Part shown: piece after piece, positions 1-9,426 of the stretch
How positions within the stretch are numbered: the stretch's first letter is position 1
How the letters are laid out: each line of letters opens with the position of its first letter
From: JADKCL01 sp046329055
Lineage (GTDB): Bacteria; Bacteroidota; Bacteroidia; J057; JADKCL01
Length of the DNA: 64,000 nucleotides
Direction: 5' to 3'
Assembly (NCBI GenBank): GCA_046329055.1
Contig: JAXLVK010000006.1
Coordinates: forward strand, 36,479 to 100,478
Program-made: the position numbers and the translations under genes
The notes under the pieces: generated by a model
The model's input: the letters and a program-made list of their open reading frames with translations, nothing else
What the model was told of the DNA's origin: nothing
Database searches by the model: none

Positions 1-1031
1 CGATGGACCCTCGCATGACTGCATTGGTCACGGAGGCTATGTCCAAGGGACTCAATCAATATGCCCCCGCCACTGGCCTGCCTGCGCTCCGGAATCAAAT
101 CGCCGAACTGGCTAATGAATGTTATGGCATCCAGCCCGACCCGGAAACCGATATCACGGTGACGAGCGGCGGGACCGAGGCGCTCTTCTGCGCGATCGCT
201 GCCACCATCCGCGAAGGCGATGAGGTCATTGTCTTCGAACCCTGCTACGATTCCTACGTTCCGGTCATCGAACTCTTCGGCGGAGTGCCCATTTACCTCT
301 CCCTGGAGTTCCCCGATTACAAGATCAATTGGCAGAATGTGAAGAAGTGTGTGAATTCTCGCACACGGATGATCATTCTGAACTCGCCCCACAATCCCAC
401 GGGCAGCACCCTCACGGAGGACGACCTGAATCAGCTGGCAAAGATTGTCCAAGGCAACCCCATCGTGATCCTGAGTGATGAGGTCTATGAGCACATCATC
501 TTCGATGGGCAGCAGCATCAGAGCATCCTCCGGCACTCGGCGCTGGCACAGCGCAGCTTTGTGGTGTCGTCATTCGGGAAGACATTCCACGCCACAGGTT
601 GGAAGGTGGGATACTGCATTGCACCAGATTACCTCTCCAAAGAGTTCCGCAAGGTGCACCAATTCGTGACCTTCAGCACGAGCACCCCGTTCCAGTGGGC
701 GATCTCCGAGTACATGAAGGACCGTACGAGCATCCACGACTTGCGGAAGATGTACGAGGAAAAGCGTAATTACTTCCTGCAATTGATGCGGCAGAGCAGA
801 TTCGAGCCGCTCGCCACCCGGGGCACCTATTTCCAGCTGATGCGCTACAACAACATCAGTGACAAGGGTGACCGTGCTTTTGCCGAATGGCTCACCAATG
901 AAAAAGGTGTGGCTGCCATCCCGGTATCCGTCTTCTACCACAGCGGTGAGGACAACAAGGTGCTGCGATTCTGTTTCGCCAAGGAAAACTCCACGCTTGA
1001 GCGCGCTGCGGAGATCCTGATCCGCGTGTGA
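1..1031 (+). CDS. PLP-dependent aminotransferase (methionine/kynurenine aminotransferase-like), 5' end outside window
   Basis: Fold-type I aminotransferase of class I/II, transferring an amino group from an amino acid such as methionine or kynurenine to a 2-oxo acid in the cytosol. The visible 342 residues begin at the motif region LNQYAPATGLPALR, about 40 residues into the family, so the start lies left of the window and the first Met seen is internal. Family marks are the SGGTEA cofactor-phosphate loop, NSPHNPTG, DEVYEH and the Schiff-base lysine in SSFGKTFHATGWKVGY (Lys near visible residue 193). The gene ends with TGA at 1029-1031, and the next gene starts 84 bp later on the same strand. 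Order and motifs resemble YbdL/KAT enzymes, but the exact substrate is inferred only. Confidence 0.88.
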   Translation, partial: MDPRMTALVTEAMSKGLNQYAPATGLPALRNQIAELANECYGIQPDPETDITVTSGGTEALFCAIAATIREGDEVIVFEPCYDSYVPVIELFGGVPIYLSLEFPDYKINWQNVKKCVNSRTRMIILNSPHNPTGSTLTEDDLNQLAKIVQGNPIVILSDEVYEHIIFDGQQHQSILRHSALAQRSFVVSSFGKTFHATGWKVGYCIAPDYLSKEFRKVHQFVTFSTSTPFQWAISEYMKDRTSIHDLRKMYEEKRNYFLQLMRQSRFEPLATRGTYFQLMRYNNISDKGDRAFAEWLTNEKGVAAIPVSVFYHSGEDNKVLRFCFAKENSTLERAAEILIRV

Positions 1032-1115
1032 TCATCCCAACTGTGTAACAGCGGTAGGATTTTTGGCGAAAACCGTATCGTGGCGTTGCTGTAATTTGAT
1101 GCAAATGCTTTAACG

Positions 1116-3716
1116 ATGCGAAAGTTCGACCAACCACTTGTTTTCCTTTTTCTCTGTCTGAATATCCTGTCGGTACCGCTCCTGAGGGCACAGTGCCTCA
1201 CCAGTGCCTACAACCAACTCGACATCAATCAGGTCAATGCCCGCTTTGACGACGGGGGTTCCATGTTTTGGGACAGGGTCTCCGCTTCAAGGTACTACGT
1301 CCCCAAAAACTCCGGCAAGATTTCCACTTTCGCCGCAGGCTTGTGGGTAGGTGGATTGGATTCGCAGGGTCAGTTGCATGTGGCCGCTGCCAACTACGAG
1401 CAGACAGGGACTGACTACTACACCGGACCCATGCGGCAGCCCATTTCCTACGACTGTCCGGTGCACTTCTCTGCCAGCACGGAGATTTTCAGGAACGGCC
1501 TGATCCGCCTAGCAAATGGAGATGTCCTGGTCGTGGATAGCAACCAAGTCACGATCTACGACCCGGTCACGCTGCAGACTTTGGTCCGGCCCTTTGCCGC
1601 GCCGCGGGGCTGGGTCGGAGCCTATGAACTCGCCGATGGGCGTATCCTGCTCTATGGCGACGACAACTATCCCAACAAGAACCCCATCATGTACATGGAC
1701 ACCGTGTCCTACAGTTTCATTTCTGGCCCGACCTTGACTTGGTTTCACAAGGAGAGCTCCGCCACGCAATTGGACAATGGCAAGGTTTTGATCGCTGGAG
1801 TCGTGGGTTGCGAGGTGCTGGATGTGACCAACAATACCACTACCGCGGTCCCCGATATGCTCTACCCGCGTCAGCGGCATGCCACAGTCAAGCGCCCCAA
1901 TGGCGATGTGATCACATTCGGCGGAGGACAAAGCCTCGGAGGCACGGGCTATACTTTGCGCACGCAGATATTTGATGATACCCTTGGCTATTGGTTCCCA
2001 GGTCCTGACCTGGCTGTGGCCCGCAACGCCCCCACGACGGTGAGGCGCGCGAACGGAACTTATCTGATCATCGGGGGAACGACCTTGGACTCCTTGGTGG
2101 AAATCTATGATCCCGTCTCCAACACCGTCAGCCCGGGTCCCTACCTCATCAATCCTGCAGGAGATTGCAACGCCACCTCCCTGTCCAACGGCGACATTGT
2201 AGTGGTTGCCAAGTTCACTGCTTGGATGACCAATTTCATCAACCTGTACCGGCAGTCATCCAACACGTTTGTCCCCATCAGGAAATTTCGCCTCGGGACA
2301 AACTGCGTGTTGCTGAATGGAGACACGGTGTTGGTGGCGCAGGCTGGTGGACGGGGTTTCCGCAGGATGAGGGCTGTCGGTGATTTCATGTACGATGACA
2401 AGTGGAGGCAAGTATGGCGCGTGAGCAAGGCAGAAATCGATGAATTTCGCGCCGACTTCCTGGCCAACACGGTGGATTTCAGCCACTATCCCGACATCGA
2501 GGTCTGGCCCGCACACGGTGACGAGTTGCTGGGGGAGGACAGGAACCTCGCACCTTTTATAGATGTGGACATGGATGGTCGGTACGACCCCTCAGGCGAT
2601 GGCGACTATCCATGCATCGTGGGCGATCAGGCGCTGTGGTGGGTGTTCAATGATCAGGGATTGCACGGACAGACACAGGGGCAACCCCTCGGCATCCAAG
2701 TGGAGGCGATGGCTTATGCATTTGATTGTGGACAAACGACCTGCCCGGACACCTCCGTGGATTACACCACCTTCCTGCACTACGAGATCACCAACAAGAG
2801 CAGCAATACCTATCAAGACCTGCGAATGGGGGCGTATTTTGATACCGACCTCGGGAACTACTACGATGACTACATCGGAAGTGATAGCACCCTCCAACTG
2901 GGCTATGCATACAATGGCGATGTCACTGACGACTTGCCAGCTGGATACGGCCTGCAGCCCCCAGCGTTCGGTGTATCCATCCTCCCCAATGCGCAACCGA
3001 CCGGACGGTTCTCGATGATGTATTACCAGAATAACTTCTCGGTTGTAGGTGTCCCCAATGCTCCGGACGATTACTACGACTATCTCAACTCGACATGGAT
3101 CGATGGGCAACACTTGGTGAACAACGGCGCGAATGGGCATCCCGGCACGGGTTCCGGTGCGCCTGTTTCCGCCATGTATCCGAGTTCTGATGGGTTTTGT
3201 GGTGGGCAGTTGGCGGGATGGTCGGAGGCTGCCATCGGCAATACCCCGTCGGACCGGTCGCTCTTGGTAGGCTCCCATGGCTATTCACTACAACCGGGAG
3301 AGCGAATTCAATTCGACTTGGCCATGCCCTGGGTACGTGGCACGGACAACCTGAACAGCGTGTGCGGATTGAAGGCAGCGACAGCGAACATCATCCCATG
3401 GTGGCAAAACCAAGTTGACCGGAGCTGCTTCGATATGCTCGTGGGCACCGACAAGCCTTTGGCGAAAATCGACGGTCTGCGCCTCATTCCCAATCCGAAC
3501 AGCGGCTCTGGTCTTATCGTGGACCGTGGTCAGCCAGTGGTTGACGTTGGGACATTGGAGGTTTGGGACATGCAAGGGCGCCGCGTCATGGAGCAGGATC
3601 TGGCAGTGGGTACGAGTCAAGTGCGCCTTGAGACCGGGAGCCTTACCCCCGGCATCTACCTCGTCCGCTGGATGGATGGCAGCGGGGTGTGGGTGGAGCG
3701 CATGGTCAGGCAGTAG
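1116..3716 (+). CDS. Secreted kelch-like surface protein with T9SS C-terminal sorting domain (copy 1)
   Basis: 866 residues with a signal peptide (hydrophobic residues 8-25, cleavage near LRAQC). An N-terminal block includes the pattern ALWVGG-LD-GQLHVAA (here GLWVGGLDSQGQLHVAA). Roughly residues 120-420 hold degenerate kelch-type beta-propeller strands (FGGG, IIGG, EIYDP). A conserved block follows with a calcium-loop-like stretch around DMDGRYDPSGDGDYPC. The last 80 residues are a type A T9SS sorting domain (LIPNPNSGSG, WDMQGRRV, GIYLVRW). It is probably exported across the outer membrane by T9SS and attached to the surface. The next gene is a same-size tandem paralogue. The function of the propeller is unknown. 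Confidence 0.85.
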   Translation: MRKFDQPLVFLFLCLNILSVPLLRAQCLTSAYNQLDINQVNARFDDGGSMFWDRVSASRYYVPKNSGKISTFAAGLWVGGLDSQGQLHVAAANYEQTGTDYYTGPMRQPISYDCPVHFSASTEIFRNGLIRLANGDVLVVDSNQVTIYDPVTLQTLVRPFAAPRGWVGAYELADGRILLYGDDNYPNKNPIMYMDTVSYSFISGPTLTWFHKESSATQLDNGKVLIAGVVGCEVLDVTNNTTTAVPDMLYPRQRHATVKRPNGDVITFGGGQSLGGTGYTLRTQIFDDTLGYWFPGPDLAVARNAPTTVRRANGTYLIIGGTTLDSLVEIYDPVSNTVSPGPYLINPAGDCNATSLSNGDIVVVAKFTAWMTNFINLYRQSSNTFVPIRKFRLGTNCVLLNGDTVLVAQAGGRGFRRMRAVGDFMYDDKWRQVWRVSKAEIDEFRADFLANTVDFSHYPDIEVWPAHGDELLGEDRNLAPFIDVDMDGRYDPSGDGDYPCIVGDQALWWVFNDQGLHGQTQGQPLGIQVEAMAYAFDCGQTTCPDTSVDYTTFLHYEITNKSSNTYQDLRMGAYFDTDLGNYYDDYIGSDSTLQLGYAYNGDVTDDLPAGYGLQPPAFGVSILPNAQPTGRFSMMYYQNNFSVVGVPNAPDDYYDYLNSTWIDGQHLVNNGANGHPGTGSGAPVSAMYPSSDGFCGGQLAGWSEAAIGNTPSDRSLLVGSHGYSLQPGERIQFDLAMPWVRGTDNLNSVCGLKAATANIIPWWQNQVDRSCFDMLVGTDKPLAKIDGLRLIPNPNSGSGLIVDRGQPVVDVGTLEVWDMQGRRVMEQDLAVGTSQVRLETGSLTPGIYLVRWMDGSGVWVERMVRQ

Positions 3717-3798
3717 AATAAAATTTGCATAGTAGGCTGCATTTGAGGATATTGTTTCTTCAATTGGTGACTACTCTGTGGTTTTGTCTGGAAATTCT

Positions 3799-6378
3799 AT
3801 GAAGGTGAACCGAATTCATCTGGCCTGCTTTGCTTGCATTTTTCTATTGACGATCAATCCCTGCTGGGGACAATGCCCTGGCTTAGTGGGCGCTGATCTG
3901 AACGTCAATAAGGTCAACGCCCTCATCATCAACTCAGGGGACCAGTTTTGGGACCTGATTTCGAATCCTCGTTACGAGGTACCTGCTGGATCTGGGCTGC
4001 ATGCGAACTTCGCGAACGCATTGTGGATTGGTGGGATGGACGAGACTGGCCAACTCCATGTCAGCGGTGCAACCTACCGACAGAGTGGCGACGACTACTT
4101 TCTGGGCCCCTTTCACCCTGCGGGTCAGGACACCTGCGACTTGCCGTTTTCCACGATCACGGATTGCCTGCAAGATGGACTGCTTTGGCTGTCCAGCGAC
4201 AAGATGCTCGCTGTGCGTCCTCGGGCGATTGAGGTGTACGATCCTCAGACCCAGACCAAGATTGTTCGGTCTTATTCTACGGATTTCAATTCCATCGTAG
4301 CGGAGGAACTTGCGAACGGAAACGTCCTTCTGCTAGGTTGGAAATTGGGTAGCGCAGACCCTTCACATGTCATTGTCTTGGATTCGGCGGGGTTCACCAT
4401 CTCAAGATTCGATACGCTGAACACCGCTTTTTCCAACTACCCGACCTTGGTGGAACTGCCAAATGGCAAGGTGCTGATCATGGGGCACCTGTCGTCGGAG
4501 GAGTACGATCCAGCCACTGGGCAGCATGTCGCCAAGGCCAATATGAGCATTCCCAGGTCAAAGGCCGCTGCCGCAGTGCTACCAAATGGAAAGGTATTGC
4601 TGGTGGGTGGCTCGTCCCTCACTGCGGAATTGTATGACCCGACCTTGAACACTTGGACAGTGAGGGCAGGCATGTCCATCAGCAGGCCGTATGCTCCAAG
4701 GCTTCTCCTACTGCCCAATGGCAACGTATGGATCACGGGTGGATTTCCGTTGGCAGGTGGTGAGTTCACTGATTTCTACGACCCTATTGCCGACACCATC
4801 ACTGCTGGCCCGACTTTGCCAGAACCCGCAGCAGGCCACCTCGTTGCCTTGACAGGGGCTCAGGAGGCCCTCATTGTTGGCAACGAAAACTTTAACTCGC
4901 GTCCCTATTCTTTCAATTTTGTCACAGGAGCATACCGGTACTACAATCCACTGAAGGCGGGACTGCCAGCGGCTTACAAAAATGGGAGGCTCTGCTTCGG
5001 GTTCAACAGGAGCATGAACCAGTTTGCCTTCTTTTCCCTGGCCACCAATGTCATGGAAGGCATGCCCTGGCAAAAAGTCTGGAAGGTGACCCGCAAGGAT
5101 GTACAGCAATTCCAGCAAGACTTTGGCAGTCAGTCGGTGGATTTCACGCGATACCCGGACATACAGTCCTGGCCGGGAAACGGGAACATCTCAGCCGGGG
5201 AGGATGCACAGCTTGCCCCTTATGTGGACATCGATCAAGACGGCGTCTATGACCCTGCGGGCGACGGAGACTACCCTTGCATTCCTGGCGACGCTGCTTT
5301 GTGGTGGGTGTTCAATGACAATGGCGTACATACCGGGAGTGGAGGGGAGGCATTTCCGTTGCAGGTGGAGGCCATGGCCTATGCGGTGGATTGCGACCAA
5401 ACGCCCTGCCCCGACAGCTCGCTGGACTATGCCACCTTCTACCACTATGAAATCAGCAACCGCTCCACCCACTCGTTCGACAGCCTTCGGATTGGATTCT
5501 GGAGGGAGATGGATTTGGGCAACTATGCCGATGACTACATTGGCTCCGATTCGGCTTTGGGCCTGGCATTTGTTTACAATGGCGATGCAAACGATGAATC
5601 GGATCGAGGGTATGGAATGAATCCTCCGGCGCTGGGCAGCCTGGTTCTTCCCGGTGCGGGCATTCAGCAGATGACCGGAATGATTTACCATGAAAACGCA
5701 TTTGGTACGATGGGGAATCCGATTGCGGCACATGACTATTACAATTACCTCGGGAACTTTTGGATGGACAGTACCCACATGGTCAACAATGGGCAGGATG
5801 GCTACCATGGTTCCGGCCCTGGTCCCATCACCAACTATGCGTTTTCAGGCAATGCAGGATGGTGCTCGCCCGGGGATCAGCAGGGATGGAGCGAGCTGTC
5901 AGCTGGGAATCAGCCCTTTGATCGGAAGATGATCCAGGAATACGGCCCAGTTCAGTTTCCGGTGGGCGGCACCGCCACACTGGATGTTGCATTGGTATTT
6001 TCCCGCGCCAATTACAATGACAACCTGGGCAGCGTGTGCAAGTTGAAGACCGATGCCGTGGCAGTCCGATCATGGTGGCAAAATACCTTGGACAAGAGTT
6101 GCCTTTCCATCCTTGCTGGACGCGGCGAAGCTCAACTGGCGGCCAAGCTGGGACTATTCCCCAACCCAACGAGCGGTGTGGTCTCCCTGCGGCTCGACAA
6201 GCCGACACGGAAAGAACTCGCCATGCAGGTACTCGACTTGCAAGGCCGCAATGTCTGGAACGGACGCATTTCCAATGGCCAATCGGAGGCACAATTGGAC
6301 CTGCAGCACCTGCCGGCCGGGATTTACATCGTGTTGGTCGAGGGAATCGGGGCGCAGCGCCTCGCGATTGAGCGGTAA
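3799..6378 (+). CDS. Secreted kelch-like surface protein with T9SS C-terminal sorting domain (copy 2)
   Basis: Tandem paralogue of the preceding gene with the same domain order: signal peptide (cleavage near CWGQC), an N-terminal block with NALWIGGMDETGQLHVSG, kelch-like strands at about residues 118-390, a calcium-loop-like stretch DIDQDGVYDPAGDGDYPC, and a C-terminal sorting domain (LFPNPTSGVVSL, LDLQGRNVW, LPAGIYIVLV). An in-frame GTG exists at 3778, but the ATG at 3799 gives a normal signal peptide, so it is chosen (859 residues). The propellers have diverged much more than the flanking blocks. The stop lies 4 bp from the stop of the convergent membrane protein gene. Extracellular, role unknown. 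Confidence 0.85.
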   Translation: MKVNRIHLACFACIFLLTINPCWGQCPGLVGADLNVNKVNALIINSGDQFWDLISNPRYEVPAGSGLHANFANALWIGGMDETGQLHVSGATYRQSGDDYFLGPFHPAGQDTCDLPFSTITDCLQDGLLWLSSDKMLAVRPRAIEVYDPQTQTKIVRSYSTDFNSIVAEELANGNVLLLGWKLGSADPSHVIVLDSAGFTISRFDTLNTAFSNYPTLVELPNGKVLIMGHLSSEEYDPATGQHVAKANMSIPRSKAAAAVLPNGKVLLVGGSSLTAELYDPTLNTWTVRAGMSISRPYAPRLLLLPNGNVWITGGFPLAGGEFTDFYDPIADTITAGPTLPEPAAGHLVALTGAQEALIVGNENFNSRPYSFNFVTGAYRYYNPLKAGLPAAYKNGRLCFGFNRSMNQFAFFSLATNVMEGMPWQKVWKVTRKDVQQFQQDFGSQSVDFTRYPDIQSWPGNGNISAGEDAQLAPYVDIDQDGVYDPAGDGDYPCIPGDAALWWVFNDNGVHTGSGGEAFPLQVEAMAYAVDCDQTPCPDSSLDYATFYHYEISNRSTHSFDSLRIGFWREMDLGNYADDYIGSDSALGLAFVYNGDANDESDRGYGMNPPALGSLVLPGAGIQQMTGMIYHENAFGTMGNPIAAHDYYNYLGNFWMDSTHMVNNGQDGYHGSGPGPITNYAFSGNAGWCSPGDQQGWSELSAGNQPFDRKMIQEYGPVQFPVGGTATLDVALVFSRANYNDNLGSVCKLKTDAVAVRSWWQNTLDKSCLSILAGRGEAQLAAKLGLFPNPTSGVVSLRLDKPTRKELAMQVLDLQGRNVWNGRISNGQSEAQLDLQHLPAGIYIVLVEGIGAQRLAIER

Positions 6379-6382
6379 GGTC

Positions 6383-8500
6383 TCAAGGATCCTTTCTCAA
6401 GATGGTGATCGCCGGGTCGTAGAGGCCCACCTTCCCATAGCTCTCGGTGAAGGTGAGGATGATGTACCGCGGTCCAGCTGGAAGATTGGCGGGGACATTG
6501 TTCCGGAGCAGCGGAATCGTCAGGGGCATGAGGCGGGTGGTGCCAGGCTCAAATCGGTGCTTGACCGTCACTGTCTTCTCCCACAGGGTGGTATCTCCGG
6601 GAAAGACGTCCTTGATATGCACCTGATAATCCACGTCGTGACGGATCAGGGCCAGCGTGATTTTCTCCTCCCGCTTGTTGTAATTCTGCCGGACAAAGGT
6701 GAATGCATTGGCCTTCACATGGCAGAAGCTGCCGGGTTCCGGGAAGACTTCCATCTGATCCCCGATCACATCGATGTTTGCGTTGATGAAATAGGTGCCG
6801 CTGCTCTCATCCATGCTGGGCGTGCGGCGGAAGATGCGCCATGCAGGCAGGCCATAGGTGCAGATTTCGAAGAAGGAGGTATCCAGGGAATAAGGGTAGG
6901 CATTGAGCTTGTCCACCTCCCAATTGTGGCCGTGCATGGCGACCCAATTGGCGTGGTAGCGCGCCCAAAAAGCCTCATTTCGATGGCTGGAAGTGGTGTC
7001 CTTCTTGAAATTCAGCCCGGTTTCGTCGAGGACATAGCCTTCGATCGGCCATCCGATCAGGCCATGACTGGCGTGCAACGTGTCGCCCTCCGGGACCCTG
7101 GGTTTCAAGTATTCACCGATTTTCTTGCGCTCGCCTTCCACCACTGACCTGAAGGTGTCCGCCCATTTCATTTCACCCCAGAGGTTGGTCCACGTGAATA
7201 TCCCCGCCGCACCCACTGCCAATCCCGCGACGACCAACCGACCATGTCCGGGTATGCGATCCCCCAGCCATTGCAAGCCGCTCGCCAATGTCAGGAGCAT
7301 GAGCCCCTCCGGTAGGACATAGTACCACTGCATTCGCTCGCCGGGATTGTAGAAGTAGTACAAGAGGAGCGTGGCGATGAATGCCGTCCCAAATACCAGA
7401 TTGCGTCCTCCCTCGCGTTTGGCGGCAACCCAGCCCACCTGCATCAAGAACAAGATGCCAGCTCCCGCGAAAAACAAGGAGTGGAAGCCATTCTCGATGA
7501 ATCCCTCGATGAAGGGAAACCACGTCCCCTTGGGGTGCGGCATGTAATGCAGCTTGGCGTAGGCCGACTGCGGCATGGGGCTACCAAAAACCACCCAAGC
7601 GAAGAGTATCCAAATCAAAACGGGCACCAATCCATAGAGGAAAGCCTCCCGGTAACGGCGCTTGTGCCAGTCAAAATTCAGGAGGTCGGCCCTGTTCTCC
7701 ACCGCCCAGAAAAGTGCCAGCGAGAGCACCAGGGGCACGGCATCCAGCTTGGAGATCACCGAAAATGCCATGAACAACCACATCAGTCGTTCCCTGCGCT
7801 GCAAAAAGAAGAGGATCGCCGCCAGCAAAATCGAGAAATGCACCGGGGCCTCCATCCCAGAGTTGTAGATGATGGCCATGGATCGGTTGGACGTCATCAC
7901 CAGCACCCATGTCATAGCCACGAGACCTGGCGAATGCAGCGCCTCCCGCAGGATGCGGAACAGCAGGAATGCCGTGAAAAATGTCCCCGCGTAGGTGAGC
8001 AAGTTCATGGCCGCTGTGGAACTGAGGATCCCCGTCCATGTAATGGTCCCGCCGAGGAGGCCATAAGCGAAGCTCGACAAGCCGAAAACCGGGCCATCCT
8101 CCACATTGAAACAGAAGAAGCAGCCTTCTGCGAAATTGTCGAAGTACCTGAGGATGAACCCCGCATCGTCCACATAGTTCATGGGGATGAAGTTCCGGAT
8201 GAAGGCCACCGCGAGATAGCCTCCCAGGATCTCGATCAATGTCCGGGGATGAAACCTCAAGCGATGCGTCAAGCGGACCTCAGGCAGGGCGGAAAACCCG
8301 GAGTAAGCGGCAGCCAGGATGAATGCCAGTGGCACATACCAGCGCAGGACGGGATCGTAGGGGAAATCCTTCCAAGTCTTGTCCCAGTGAACTTGGGCGA
8401 GGAGATGAAACAGCAATGCAAGGCCAAGCAACCAAGGCATCTCAGACCGCAGGAAGGACCAGCGCTTGATGCCCGGGTTCGAATTTGATTCGTTGACCAT
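6383..8500 (-). CDS. Multi-pass membrane protein, GT-C type glycosyltransferase-like (AftB/ArnT-like fold)
   Basis: About 705 residues. The N-terminal two thirds contain 11-13 hydrophobic segments. After the second one comes a periplasmic-loop acidic pair in NYVDDAGFILRYFDNFAEG (Asp 111/112), the position and style of the catalytic loop of GT-C glycosyltransferases such as AftB that use lipid-linked sugar donors. The last 250 residues are soluble and beta-rich. I start at the ATG at 8498-8500 (MVNESNSN); a further ATG at 8527 adds nine residues. It is convergent with the T9SS gene and has no glycan-synthesis neighbour, so donor and acceptor are unknown. The GT-C assignment is by motif and topology only. 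Confidence 0.6.
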   Translation of the reverse strand: MVNESNSNPGIKRWSFLRSEMPWLLGLALLFHLLAQVHWDKTWKDFPYDPVLRWYVPLAFILAAAYSGFSALPEVRLTHRLRFHPRTLIEILGGYLAVAFIRNFIPMNYVDDAGFILRYFDNFAEGCFFCFNVEDGPVFGLSSFAYGLLGGTITWTGILSSTAAMNLLTYAGTFFTAFLLFRILREALHSPGLVAMTWVLVMTSNRSMAIIYNSGMEAPVHFSILLAAILFFLQRRERLMWLFMAFSVISKLDAVPLVLSLALFWAVENRADLLNFDWHKRRYREAFLYGLVPVLIWILFAWVVFGSPMPQSAYAKLHYMPHPKGTWFPFIEGFIENGFHSLFFAGAGILFLMQVGWVAAKREGGRNLVFGTAFIATLLLYYFYNPGERMQWYYVLPEGLMLLTLASGLQWLGDRIPGHGRLVVAGLAVGAAGIFTWTNLWGEMKWADTFRSVVEGERKKIGEYLKPRVPEGDTLHASHGLIGWPIEGYVLDETGLNFKKDTTSSHRNEAFWARYHANWVAMHGHNWEVDKLNAYPYSLDTSFFEICTYGLPAWRIFRRTPSMDESSGTYFINANIDVIGDQMEVFPEPGSFCHVKANAFTFVRQNYNKREEKITLALIRHDVDYQVHIKDVFPGDTTLWEKTVTVKHRFEPGTTRLMPLTIPLLRNNVPANLPAGPRYIILTFTESYGKVGLYDPAITILRKDP

Positions 8501-8632
8501 GCTGCAAGATAAAAAGATTGCGATCAAACGACGATTGGCTCACAACGAAGCTCACGCGGTCAATTGGCAATCAGCGGCATTGGATTGCGTGAAACGTACC
8601 TTGTCAGGAGGGGAGAAAGGCAAAACCAGTGG

Positions 8633-9283
8633 TCAGGCAGGTACAGCCTTTGAGGGTTCGGGGATGCTCAATTCGGCACCGTCAAAGCCGAAGGCCCTGA
8701 GATTCATCTGCTTGAGGTCGCTGGCATCGTATTCCTCGCGGAGCATGGTGAAGTAGAGAATGTCCGCGAACTGATTGTCGGCGAGGGGGTAGTGTTGGCG
8801 CAACAGGCCCTCCATTTTGTAGCCGAGTCGCTCAGGCACCCGCTGGCTTGCGACATTGCCGAGTTGCATGTGGATGTTCATGCGGTGGATCTCGCAATAG
8901 TCAAACGCAGCCTTGGTCAATGCGGCCGCCGCATGGGTGGCGAATCCTTGCCCGCACCTGTTCTCATCGATCCAATACCCGATTTCAAGGGCCCCCTTGC
9001 CAGCACGGTTGTGCAGCCCTGTGCCGCCCACGTAGGTCCCATCCGCCCGGTTGAAGATCGCCATGGGATAATCGGTGCCCAGGTCGTAGTTCCCGCGAAA
9101 CGTGCGGATCAAGTTCAGGCAAAAGGGCACAGTGTGCTGATCCTTCACCGCCCAAGGCATCCATTTGATCAAGTGTTCATGGTTGCGCAGGATGGTCGCC
9201 GACATGACCTCGGCATCGGCAGGCTCGTAGCAACGGATCACAAAGCGATCTGTTTCCAATCGGTAGAATGGTAGAAGCGACAT
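8633..9283 (-). CDS. GNAT family N-acetyltransferase, RimJ/RimL-like
   Basis: 216 residues from the ATG at 9281-9283 (MSLLPFYRLETDRFVIR); an upstream in-frame ATG at 9319 adds an implausible extension. The opening LETDRFVIRCYEPADAE, the middle GGTGLHNRAGKGALEIGYWI and the acetyl-CoA loop RCGQGFATHAAAALTKAAF, then NVASQRVPERLGYKMEGLLR, are typical of the RimJ/RimL branch. This branch acetylates N-termini of ribosomal proteins or small amines. A -7 type box TATTTTTG (9305-9312, minus strand) lies 22 bp upstream. The real substrate cannot be told. Single-gene unit. Confidence 0.85.
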   Translation of the reverse strand: MSLLPFYRLETDRFVIRCYEPADAEVMSATILRNHEHLIKWMPWAVKDQHTVPFCLNLIRTFRGNYDLGTDYPMAIFNRADGTYVGGTGLHNRAGKGALEIGYWIDENRCGQGFATHAAAALTKAAFDYCEIHRMNIHMQLGNVASQRVPERLGYKMEGLLRQHYPLADNQFADILYFTMLREEYDASDLKQMNLRAFGFDGAELSIPEPSKAVPA

Positions 9284-9304
9284 GAGAGTCTGATGATAAT
9301 GAGG

Positions 9305-9312
9305 CAAAAATA
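9305..9312 (-). promoter_or_regulatory. Putative -7 box of the GNAT gene
   Basis: On the minus strand the bases read TATTTTTG, an exact match to the Bacteroidota -7 pattern TAnnTTTG, 22 bp before the chosen start codon at 9283. No TTG is found at the usual 17-20 bp spacing, so only half of the promoter is supported. Confidence 0.4.
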
Positions 9313-9426
9313 AGCCCAAGGCCCGCTATTTGGTAGCAGATGCCGAAAAAAATGGATTGGCTACATCTGATGTGCAATTTGGTGATCCTTGGCATCCTTA
9401 TGATATTCACCGCACTGCTGAAAAAA

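Noticed and set aside
6053..7147. 364-residue plus-strand frame over the 3' ends of two convergent genes
   Set aside because: It overlaps two well-supported genes in other frames and has no natural composition.
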